From WRDS01 sp964492775 (GTDB taxonomy: Bacteria; Actinomycetota; Coriobacteriia; Anaerosomatales; PHET01), in assembly GCA_964492775.1 (NCBI GenBank), contig CAZBLH010000039.1, forward strand, positions 1 through 12,268: a stretch of DNA of 12,268 nt, in the 5' to 3' direction. Numbering within the stretch: the stretch's first letter is position 1; the number at the start of each line of letters is the position of its first letter. The notes under the pieces are model-generated. The model was not told the origin of the DNA. It did not search any database and saw nothing but the letters and a program-made list of their open reading frames with translations. Both the position numbers and the translations under genes were made by a program. Shown here one piece after another: positions 6,963-12,268 of the stretch.

Positions 6963-7613
6963 ATGACCACCTATGACGCAGAACCCTCCTTCACGGGTGA
7001 GGGCGGGATTACGATGCCTGAGACAGACAACCGTCGCAAGTTTGCCATCGGCCTTGGCGCCCTGGGCGCTGTCGCAGCCGTCGTCATCGCGCTCGTCGCG
7101 TTCGTGCTGCCCGGACTTGAGCCGACCGCCGATGATCTGGCGACCGCCACCGAGTCGGTGACCCCTGGTGACGCGGACGATAACGACGCGCTCACGCTGG
7201 AAAGCGACGCGCAACCCGTCGACGCCAAGCCGCTCACGAGCAGCTTCTCCTTCCGCGACATCTTCGAGCCGACGGTCAAGCCTACCAAGACGGCGGACTC
7301 GACCTCCGGCGGTACCTCGTCGGGTGGTACCAACACCGGGACGAACTCTGGGACGAGTACCGGCGGGACGAACACGGGCGGTTCAGGCTCGACCTCGACG
7401 CCCTCCAACACGCTTGAGCTCAAGAGCGTCACCACCGAGAACGGCGAGCCGGTCGCGACGTTCACCTGGAACGGCAAGACCTACACCGCCGGCGCCGGAG
7501 ACGCGCTCGAAGGCACGTCCTGGAAGGTCGTGTCGATCTCAGGAGAGACTGTCGTGATGCTGTACGGCGACAGCCAGATCTCGCTCACGGTCGGGCAAGG
7601 CATCACCAAGTAG
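6963..7613 (+). CDS. PilP/GspC-like pilus alignment protein with Gly/Thr/Ser linker
   Basis: A 216-aa protein that closes the pilMNO group, where PilP sits in classical systems. A cytoplasmic N-terminus (1-25) is followed by one membrane helix (about 27-50), a variable acidic stretch, and F-R-D-I-F-E-P at 97-103, which resembles the R-D-P-F-type motif of PilP/GspC proteins. Residues 113-149 are a linker of almost only G, T, S and N. A small beta domain (150-216) follows, with V-A-T-F-T-W-N-G-K-T-Y and L-x-G-T-S-W-K-V-V-S-I, like the PilP/GspC homology region. It has no cysteine and hence no lipobox, unlike the lipoprotein PilP of Proteobacteria. Its place suggests a PilP-like role extending PilNO outward; the exact partner is unknown. 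The start is set by GGGAGGAG at 6949-6956; an in-frame ATG at 7014 is a less likely alternative. Confidence 0.75.
   Translation: MTTYDAEPSFTGEGGITMPETDNRRKFAIGLGALGAVAAVVIALVAFVLPGLEPTADDLATATESVTPGDADDNDALTLESDAQPVDAKPLTSSFSFRDIFEPTVKPTKTADSTSGGTSSGGTNTGTNSGTSTGGTNTGGSGSTSTPSNTLELKSVTTENGEPVATFTWNGKTYTAGAGDALEGTSWKVVSISGETVVMLYGDSQISLTVGQGITK
7299..7409 (+). repeat. Low-complexity Gly/Thr/Ser/Asn linker repeat
   Basis: This encodes residues 113-149 of the PilP-like protein. The DNA shows a degenerate unit around GGGACGA-AC/GT recurring several times. The protein is about 37 residues of G, T, S, N and P only. It is likely a flexible spacer and may vary in length between strains. Confidence 0.7.
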
Positions 7614-7649
7614 GAACGCCCCGGGGCGGCCACATACCGCACCGGTACT

Positions 7650-7682
7650 CACCTGCGGCCGCAGACTCTGCGGCCGCAGGTG
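7650..7682 (+). terminator. Perfect 15-bp hairpin built from a doubled 12-bp palindrome (likely terminator)
   Basis: Arm CACCTGCGGCCGCAG (7650-7664), loop ACT (7665-7667), and its exact reverse complement (7668-7682). The core CTGCGGCCGCAG is itself palindromic and occurs twice, so the element is both a direct and an inverted repeat. It sits 36 bp after the pilus genes end and before aroC. No T-run follows (CTATTGCG), which fits the U-tract-poor terminators often proposed in high-GC actinobacteria. Function is inferred from structure and position. Confidence 0.7.
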
Positions 7683-7691
7683 CTATTGCGA

Positions 7692-7697
7692 TAGAAT
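7692..7697 (+). promoter_or_regulatory. Candidate -10 element of the aroC operon promoter
   Basis: TAGAAT matches the -10 consensus at 5 of 6 positions. It lies in a short AT-richer stretch directly after the hairpin at 7650-7682. A -35 at normal spacing would fall inside that hairpin and shows no match, so an activator or an atypical sigma recognition would be needed. The predicted transcript would start near 7704. Confidence 0.4.
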
Positions 7698-7720
7698 CGG
7701 CAGCACGCGAAATGCTGCCG
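7698..7720 (+). promoter_or_regulatory. Leader hairpin before aroC
   Basis: CGGCAGCA (7698-7705) pairs perfectly with TGCTGCCG (7713-7720) across a 7-base loop. It is followed by AGGGGG at 7721-7726, which is 15 bases from the aroC ATG, too far for an ideal ribosome site. It could be an mRNA-stabilising stem, a dyad operator at the transcription start, or a translational control element. No T-run follows, so it is a poor terminator. Confidence 0.4.
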
Positions 7721-7741
7721 AGGGGGCCTGAGCTTACACCC

Positions 7742-8887
7742 ATGCGCTACGTCACCGCAGGAGAGTCTCACGGTCGCGCCCTGTGCGCGATCGTCGAGCA
7801 CGTGCCCGCAGGCATCCCCGTCGACATCGCAGCCATCGATGCCGACCTGGCGCGTCGGCAGGGCGGGTACGGCCGAGGCGGCCGCCAGAAGATCGAGACC
7901 GACCGCGTCGCCGTGCTCTCCGGGGTGCGGTTCGGCCGCACGATTGGCAGCCCCGTCTGCCTGACGGTCGCGAACCGCGACTGGGACAACTGGGTCGAGG
8001 TCATGGCGCTTTCCGGCGAGAAGCCGGACGCGGTGCGCGAGACTGCGCCGCGCCCCGGTCACGCCGACCTTCCCGGCATCATTCGAACCGGCTCCGACGA
8101 CACCCGCGACGTGCTCGAGCGCGCGAGCGCTCGCGAGACGGCCGCACGGGTCGCTGCGGGCGGCATTGCAAAGGCGCTGCTACGCGAGCTCGGCGTCGAG
8201 GTGCGCTCTTACGTGCAGGCGATCGGGGGCGTGGCTGCTGCCATCAGCCCCGCGGACGTGGACTACGACGCGGTGTTTGCAGGCGACGTGAGCTGCCCAG
8301 ACGAGCAGGTCGCAGACGCGATGCGCGCTGCAATCGACGCAGCTCGCTCGGCAGGGGAGAGCCTCGGCGGCGTGTTCGTCGTTACGGCTGAAGGGCTTGT
8401 GCCCGGGCTCGGTGGGTATGCGGAGGCGGGCGTGCGGCTTGATGCGGCGCTCGGCTCGGCGATCCTGTCTATCCCGGCGGTCAAGGGCGTCGAGATCGGC
8501 GATGCGTTCGCCAACGCCGCGCTGCCGGGAAGCTGCGTGCACGACGCGATCCGGTATGAGGACGAGCGCGGGTACGTGCGCGACACCAACCGCGCCGGAG
8601 GGCTCGAAGGCGGCATGACCAACGGCGAGCTTCTGGTGGTGCGCGGCGCGATGAAGCCGATCCCAACGCTGATGTCGCCGCTTGCCACCGTGGATCTGGA
8701 CACGCACGAGGCGGTGGACGCGAGCCGCGAGCGAAGCGACGTGTGCGCGGTGCCGGCCGCTGCGGTGGTGGCCGAGGCCGAGGTCGCCTTCGTGCTCGCG
8801 CGCGCGTACCTCGCCGCCTTCGGCGACACCTCGCTCGCCGACATCACCGCCGCGCTCGCACGCTACCGTGAGCGGGCGGGACGGTGA
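7742..8887 (+). CDS. aroC: Chorismate synthase
   Basis: This enzyme converts 5-enolpyruvylshikimate-3-phosphate to chorismate, the last step of the shikimate pathway, using reduced FMN. The 381-aa product shows the family signatures G-E-S-H-G (7-11), G-R-G-G-R-Q-K-I-E-T-D-R-V (44-56), R-P-G-H-A-D-L-P-G (104-112), R-A-S-A-R-E-T-A (127-134) and R-A-G-G-L-E-G-G-M-T-N-G-E (284-296), plus R-S-D-V-C-A-V-P-A at 331-339. The length is typical. The start is placed at the ATG giving M-R-Y-V-T-A-G-E-S-H-G, the usual N-terminus; an in-frame ATG at 7712 lies inside the leader hairpin and would add ten residues foreign to the family. It heads an operon: its TGA overlaps the aroK GTG by 4 bp. Confidence 0.97.
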   Translation: MRYVTAGESHGRALCAIVEHVPAGIPVDIAAIDADLARRQGGYGRGGRQKIETDRVAVLSGVRFGRTIGSPVCLTVANRDWDNWVEVMALSGEKPDAVRETAPRPGHADLPGIIRTGSDDTRDVLERASARETAARVAAGGIAKALLRELGVEVRSYVQAIGGVAAAISPADVDYDAVFAGDVSCPDEQVADAMRAAIDAARSAGESLGGVFVVTAEGLVPGLGGYAEAGVRLDAALGSAILSIPAVKGVEIGDAFANAALPGSCVHDAIRYEDERGYVRDTNRAGGLEGGMTNGELLVVRGAMKPIPTLMSPLATVDLDTHEAVDASRERSDVCAVPAAAVVAEAEVAFVLARAYLAAFGDTSLADITAALARYRERAGR

Positions 8888-9411
8888 GCCGCGACCTTCG
8901 GCACCTGCTGCTCGTCGGCTTCATGGGCGCCGGCAAGTCGTGCGTCGGCCGACGGGTCGCCGAGCTTCTCGGCAGGCCGTTCGTGGACCTTGACGAGGCG
9001 ATCGCTACCGCAGCCGGGCGCAGCATCCCCGAGATCTTCGATGCTGAGGGCGAGGCGCACTTCCGAGAGCTTGAGCGCGAGGCGCTTGAGGCGCTTGCCA
9101 CCGCACCGCCGAGCGTGGTCGCCACGGGCGGCGGCGTCGTGGGCTCGCTCGAGAACCGCCAGACGCTGAACCTGCTCGGCCATGTGATCTACCTGCAGGT
9201 CTCGATCGAGGAGGCCCTGGAGCGCGTCGGCGACATCATTGGGCGCCCGCTGCTGGCAAACGGTCCGGAGGCGGCCGCTCGGCTGCTCGACGGGCGCGAG
9301 GAGCTCTACCGAGCGGTGGCAGATGCAGAGATTGACACGGTCGGGGAGACCGTCGAGGACATAGCCGCGCTGGTCGCCGAGACGGCGCTCGCGCTGGAGG
9401 GAGTAGCGTGA
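8884..9411 (+). CDS. aroK: Shikimate kinase
   Basis: This enzyme phosphorylates shikimate at the 3-OH with ATP, in the cytoplasm. The 175-aa product carries Walker A G-F-M-G-A-G-K-S (12-19), the shikimate-binding D-L-D (35-37), R61 in F-R-E-L-E, the G-G-G motif (82-84), a lid arginine in I-G-R-P-L-L (R121) and the R-E-E-L-Y region near 137-141 used in adenine binding. The GTG start overlaps the aroC stop (GTGA). Only a weak GGCGGG lies upstream, so translation probably depends on coupling. The 4-bp overlap with aroB at the other end continues the chain. Confidence 0.96.
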   Translation: MSRDLRHLLLVGFMGAGKSCVGRRVAELLGRPFVDLDEAIATAAGRSIPEIFDAEGEAHFRELEREALEALATAPPSVVATGGGVVGSLENRQTLNLLGHVIYLQVSIEEALERVGDIIGRPLLANGPEAAARLLDGREELYRAVADAEIDTVGETVEDIAALVAETALALEGVA

Positions 9412-10517
9412 CCGAGGTAGTGCGAGTAGACACGAGTGGTGGCTCCTACGACGTGGTAATCGGGGAGGGCGTCCTCACCGAGCTTGGCGACCGCGTCCGA
9501 GCGGTGAGCGATGCGAGCAACGTCGTGCTGCTCACGGACAGCAACATCGCCGAGAAGCACGCGCTGCACGGCGCGGCCTCGCTCATCACCGCCAAGTTCC
9601 ACGTCCACGACATCTCGCTGCCGCCCGGCGAGACCTCCAAGAGCTGGGGCATGGCGGGCAACGTGCTCGAGGCGATCGCCCAGAGCGGACTGTCGCGCAA
9701 CGAGCCGATCGTGGCTGTGGGCGGCGGGGTCGTCGGCGATCTGGCGGGCTTTGCGGCCGGCGTGTACATGCGCGGCGTCCCGTTCGTTCAGGTCCCGACC
9801 ACGCTGCTCGCGATGGTGGACTCCTCGGTAGGCGGCAAGACCGGCGTGGACCTGGCTGCGGGCAAGAACCTCGCCGGCGTGTTCAAGCAGCCGATCCTCG
9901 TGCTCGCCGACATCGCCACGCTCTCGACACTCCCTGACGCCGAGTGGAAGAGCGGGCTTGCCGAGGTCGCCAAGTCCGCGATCATCTCGGGCGAGGAGTT
10001 CCTTGACTGGCTCGAGGGGCGCGCGAGCGCGGTACGCGAGGGTGTCTCGGCAGACACGCCCGAGCTCGTTCGGCGCTGCGTGGAGTTCAAGGCCGGCATC
10101 GTCGCGGCTGACACCAGCGAGGTCGGGTTGCGGGAGTGCCTCAACTACGGCCACACGCTCGGCCACGCGATCGAGAAGGTCGCGGGTTACGGCACGTACA
10201 CGCACGGCCAGGCCGTCGCCGAGGGCATGCGCTTCGCCGCGAGGGTCGCGGCCGCGGTCATCGGCGCCGATGTGGAGTTCGTGCGCCGCCAGGACCGGCT
10301 GCTCTCGGCGCTGGGGCTCGAGCCCCTTGGCGCGAAGCTGTCGGTGGAGTCGCTGGTCGCGGCGATGCGCAGCGACAAGAAGGCGCGGGGTGGCTCGGTG
10401 CGCATGGTGCTGCCCAAGGCCCCGGGTGAGTGGCGGTGCGTGCCGATCACCGATGAGCTCCTGCGCGCGAACCTCGCGCAGTGGGCGAAGACGAAGCGGG
10501 AGGAGACCGCATCATGA
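9408..10517 (+). CDS. aroB: 3-dehydroquinate synthase
   Basis: This NAD- and divalent-metal-dependent enzyme turns DAHP into 3-dehydroquinate, the second step of the shikimate pathway. In 369 aa: P-P-G-E-x-S-K (72-78), the NAD-binding G-G-G-V-V-G-D-L-A-G-F (105-115), P-T-T-L-L-A-M-V-D-S-S-V-G-G-K-T-G (130-146), and the metal ligands E186 (G-L-A-E-V-A-K), H249 (N-Y-G-H-T) and H266 (Y-T-H-G). R-S-D-K-K at 321-325 is the substrate-binding lysine region. The GTG start overlaps the aroK stop by 4 bp and is preceded by a GGAGGGAG ribosome site. The stop overlaps aroQ by ATGA. Confidence 0.96.
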   Translation: MTEVVRVDTSGGSYDVVIGEGVLTELGDRVRAVSDASNVVLLTDSNIAEKHALHGAASLITAKFHVHDISLPPGETSKSWGMAGNVLEAIAQSGLSRNEPIVAVGGGVVGDLAGFAAGVYMRGVPFVQVPTTLLAMVDSSVGGKTGVDLAAGKNLAGVFKQPILVLADIATLSTLPDAEWKSGLAEVAKSAIISGEEFLDWLEGRASAVREGVSADTPELVRRCVEFKAGIVAADTSEVGLRECLNYGHTLGHAIEKVAGYGTYTHGQAVAEGMRFAARVAAAVIGADVEFVRRQDRLLSALGLEPLGAKLSVESLVAAMRSDKKARGGSVRMVLPKAPGEWRCVPITDELLRANLAQWAKTKREETAS

Positions 10518-10951
10518 GTCGCATCCTCGTTCTCAACGGACCCAACCTGAACCTTCTCGGCACGCGCGAGGTCGAGGTCTACGGGGCCACGACGCTCGCC
10601 GACATCGAGGTCGCGGTCACCGAGCTCGGCGCCGAGCTGGGCTTCGAGATCGTCTTCGTGCAGTCCAACCATGAGGGCGCCCTCATTGACGCGCTGCAGG
10701 AGGCCGTGGGGGTTTGCTCGGCGGTCGTGTTCAACCCGGGCGCCTACACGCACTACTCGTACGCGCTGCGTGACGCGGTGGCCTCCATCAACCTGCCGGT
10801 CATCGAGTGCCACCTCTCCAACATCCACGCGCGCGAGCACTTCCGTGCCACGAGCGTCATCGCACCCGTGTGCGTGGCCCAGATCAGCGGCCTCGGTGTC
10901 GAGAGCTACCTGCTCGCGCTCCGCGCCGCCGCCAAACTCGCAAAGGAGTAA
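10514..10951 (+). CDS. aroQ: 3-dehydroquinate dehydratase, type II
   Basis: This enzyme dehydrates 3-dehydroquinate to 3-dehydroshikimate by the type II (trans-elimination) mechanism and usually forms dodecamers. The 145-aa product has N-G-P-N-L-N-L-L-G-T-R (8-18), catalytic Y23, the substrate-binding N-H-E-G (52-55), N-P-G-A-Y-T-H (74-80), and I-E-C-H-L-S-N-I (97-104) with catalytic E98 and H100, then R-E-H-F-R (107-111). The usual E-P after the first arginine is E-V here, a mild variant. The ATG at 10514 is set by GGGAGGAG at 10498-10505; a GTG at 10481 would add 11 unrelated residues. It overlaps aroB by 4 bp. The next gene starts 2 bases after its stop. Confidence 0.96.
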   Translation: MSRILVLNGPNLNLLGTREVEVYGATTLADIEVAVTELGAELGFEIVFVQSNHEGALIDALQEAVGVCSAVVFNPGAYTHYSYALRDAVASINLPVIECHLSNIHAREHFRATSVIAPVCVAQISGLGVESYLLALRAAAKLAKE

Positions 10952-10953
10952 GC

Positions 10954-12054
10954 ATGGACCCGACACTTCGCATCGCCCGCGTGCGCGAGAAGCTCGCCGC
11001 CGAGGGCGTCGACGGCATCGCCGTCACCGACGCCACCAACGTGACCTGGCTCACCGGGCTCGAGGGTGTGTTCGACGGCATGGGCGGCAACGTCGCCTTC
11101 GTGACCGCCGAGACCGCCACGCTCGTGGCCGGCCCGCTCTACTACGAGGCCGCCAAGGAGGCTGCCGAGAACCAGGGCGGCACCTGGCAGGTCCTACGTG
11201 CCGATAAGGGCGCGCTGCTTTCGAAGTACGTCGCCGAGGCGGCGCGCGAGGCCGGCGCCACACGCGTGGCGATCGAGGACTCCCTCACCTACAAGCGGCA
11301 CCAGACGTTCGCCGGCGCGCTCGGCGAGGGCACGGTCACGTCGAGCAACTGGCTCGTGGGGCTGCGCGCCATCAAGGAGCCTGCCGAGATCGAGCGCATC
11401 GCCGCGGCCCAGGCCATCACCGACGCCGCGTTCGAACACATCCTGGGCTTCATCCGCCCTGGGCTCACCGAGTCCGAGATCGCGTTCGAGCTCGAGATGT
11501 TCATGCGCAAGGCCGGCGCCCAGGAGGTCGCGTTCACGCCGATCGTCGCCTCGGGCCCCAACTCGGCGCGCCCGCACGCGCTCCACACCTCGCGTGAGGT
11601 GCGCACAGGCGAGTTCCTGAAGATGGACTTCGGCGCGCGTCTCGACGACCACTGCTCGGACATGACGCGCACCATCTGCATCGGGCAGGCCGACGAGCGT
11701 CAGCGCGAGATGTACGCCGCGGTCCTCTCGGCGAACCTCGCAGGGATCGAGGCGGCGCGCGTGGGCGCCACTGGCGTCGAGGTGGACTCGGCGGCACGGC
11801 GCGTGCTCGAGGAGGCGGGGATGGGCGAGCTGTTCATCCACGGGCTCGGCCACGGCGTGGGGCTCGAGGTGCACGAGGAGCCGGTCCTGGGTCAGGATTC
11901 GAGCTCGGTGCTGGCCGTCGGCCACGTGGTCACGGTCGAGCCGGGCGTCTATGTCCCCGGTTTCGGCGGTGTTAGAATTGAGGACTTGGTAGTGGTCGAA
12001 GCGGCCGGGCCACGCGTGCTCACCGCCTCGCCCAAGGAGCTCATAGAGCTGTAG
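10954..12054 (+). CDS. pepP: Xaa-Pro peptidase, M24 family (PepP/YqhT-like)
   Basis: A dimetal pita-bread-fold peptidase that releases residues N-terminal to proline. In 366 aa: a creatinase-type N-domain (about 5-130) and a catalytic domain (about 140-360) with the five expected metal ligands D225 (K-M-D-F-G), D236 (C-S-D-M-T-R-T), H300 (G-L-G-H-G-V-G), E329 (V-E-P-G-V-Y) and E343 (R-I-E-D), plus H208 in P-H-A. The short length fits the YqhT type more than the 440-aa E. coli PepP. AAGGAG at 10943-10948 fixes the start. It is 2 bp from aroQ and so is in the aro operon; B. subtilis has the same order aroQ-yqhT-efp. Near its end, codons GTT-AGA-ATT-GAG-GAC-TTG-GTA break from the gene's GC-rich codon use (see the promoter entry). 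Confidence 0.94.
   Translation: MDPTLRIARVREKLAAEGVDGIAVTDATNVTWLTGLEGVFDGMGGNVAFVTAETATLVAGPLYYEAAKEAAENQGGTWQVLRADKGALLSKYVAEAAREAGATRVAIEDSLTYKRHQTFAGALGEGTVTSSNWLVGLRAIKEPAEIERIAAAQAITDAAFEHILGFIRPGLTESEIAFELEMFMRKAGAQEVAFTPIVASGPNSARPHALHTSREVRTGEFLKMDFGARLDDHCSDMTRTICIGQADERQREMYAAVLSANLAGIEAARVGATGVEVDSAARRVLEEAGMGELFIHGLGHGVGLEVHEEPVLGQDSSSVLAVGHVVTVEPGVYVPGFGGVRIEDLVVVEAAGPRVLTASPKELIEL
11970..11978 (+). promoter_or_regulatory. Candidate extended -10 promoter for efp inside the peptidase gene
   Basis: TGTTAGAAT is a full TGn extended -10 element with a 5/6 hexamer. It lies in codons 339-342 of the peptidase gene, where rare AT-rich codons (GTT, AGA, ATT, then TTG, GTA) interrupt very GC-rich usage. 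The hexamer TAGAAT is the same as the one before aroC. No good -35 is visible, which extended -10 promoters tolerate. The predicted start near 11985 would give efp a leader of about 140 bases. Confidence 0.4.
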
Positions 12055-12124
12055 TACCGCCGGACCGGAAGTCACGCGGCTTTCGGGACCGGCCCGCGTA
12101 GAGCGAGAATCGAAGGAGCAGCTA

Positions 12125-12268
12125 GTGCCAGTCAGCACCGCGCAGTTCAAGAACGGAATGTGCATCGTCCACGAGGGTAAGCGCTGGGTCATCGTCGAGT
12201 TCCAGCACGTCAAGCCGGGTAAGGGTGGCGCTTTCGTGCGCACCAAGCTCAAAGAGCTGCAGTCCGGC
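12125..12268 (+). CDS. efp: Elongation factor P, N-terminal part (cut by window end)
   Basis: EF-P binds stalled ribosomes between the P and E sites and promotes peptide bonds at polyproline stretches. The visible 48 codons encode the start of the KOW-like N-domain: F-K-N-G-M, W-V-I-V-E-F-Q-H-V-K-P-G-K-G-G-A-F-V-R-T-K-L-K. K33 at the tip of the P-G-K-G loop is the residue that is beta-lysylated in E. coli and differently modified or unmodified elsewhere. No EpmA-type modification gene is in the window. The GTG start has AAGGAG at 12113-12118, 6 bases upstream. The 70-bp gap after the peptidase gene holds a weak 6-bp stem (ACGCGG/CCGCGT, 12074-12099) without a T-run. Confidence 0.96.
   Translation, partial: MPVSTAQFKNGMCIVHEGKRWVIVEFQHVKPGKGGAFVRTKLKELQSG

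Noticed and set aside
7617..7628. Palindrome CGCCCCGGGGCG just after the PilP-like gene
   Set aside because: It has no loop, would form only a 4-bp stem, and is likely by chance in GC-rich DNA.
7712..7741. Alternative aroC start at ATG 7712
   Set aside because: The codon is inside the hairpin stem/loop and would add ten residues absent from the chorismate synthase N-terminus as generally known. It cannot be fully excluded if the message is nearly leaderless.
10807..10953. Upstream extension of the Xaa-Pro peptidase frame into aroQ
   Set aside because: The extension is Arg/Pro-rich shadow sequence of aroQ. AAGGAG directly before ATG 10954 gives the real start.
11194..12252. Minus-strand open frame of 352 codons opposite the peptidase gene and efp
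   Set aside because: It is a shadow of two well-identified genes and its composition is typical of antisense high-GC frames.
1..12268. tRNA/rRNA genes, CRISPR arrays, insertion sequences, toxin-antitoxin or phage genes
   Set aside because: I looked for cloverleaf-like segments, spaced direct repeats, transposase motifs and small paired genes on both strands and saw none. Gaps between genes are all under about 175 bp.

Overview
The window comes from a high-GC bacterium, most likely an actinomycete of the Coriobacteriia or a related deep lineage. This is inferred from three things: very high third-position GC, the compact order aroC-aroK-aroB-aroQ-Xaa-Pro peptidase-efp, and an EF-P loop of the PGKG type. 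No 16S rRNA or other taxonomic marker is present, so the placement is an inference. All twelve genes lie on the plus strand. No rRNA, tRNA, CRISPR array, insertion sequence or phage gene is visible, and no gap between genes exceeds about 175 bp.

Left half (1-7613): part of a type IV pilus locus. It begins with a prepilin peptidase (pilD-like, 19-852). After a 153-bp gap come three overlapping prepilin or pseudopilin-like genes: a 487-aa modular minor pilin carrying four tandem Ig/carboxypeptidase-regulatory-like domains (1006-2469), a PulJ/PilW-like pseudopilin (2463-3122), and a PilX-like protein with a large beta-rich C-terminal region (3115-4359). A 174-bp gap with an AT-richer, promoter-like stretch leads to pilM, pilN, pilO and a PilP/GspC-like protein (4534-7613), which form the inner-membrane alignment complex. 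PilD would process the prepilins. PilM (actin-like, cytoplasmic) would bind the PilN N-terminus, PilN and PilO would pair through coiled coils and ferredoxin-like domains, and the last protein would extend from the membrane on a flexible Gly/Thr/Ser linker. The major pilin, the PilB/PilT ATPases, PilC and any secretin are not in this window.

Junction (7614-7741): a perfect 15-bp hairpin made of two adjacent copies of a 12-bp palindrome, probably a terminator without a U-tract. It is followed directly by a TAGAAT -10-like element and a second, 8-bp hairpin just before aroC.

Right half (7742-12268): a shikimate-pathway operon. aroC (chorismate synthase), aroK (shikimate kinase), aroB (3-dehydroquinate synthase) and aroQ (type II dehydroquinase) overlap in a chain of three 4-bp stop/start junctions. 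Two bases later comes an M24-family Xaa-Pro peptidase, then the first 48 codons of efp (elongation factor P), cut by the window end. The aroQ-Xaa-Pro peptidase-efp order is also known from Bacillus subtilis (yqhS-yqhT-efp). The last codons of the peptidase gene contain an unusual AT-rich patch forming an extended -10 element (TGTTAGAAT), a candidate private promoter for efp.

The metabolic genes are ordinary. The most unusual content is the pilus side: a long domain-repeat pilin, a PilX-like protein without the canonical Glu at +5, and a PilP-like protein without a lipobox in a probably monoderm host.
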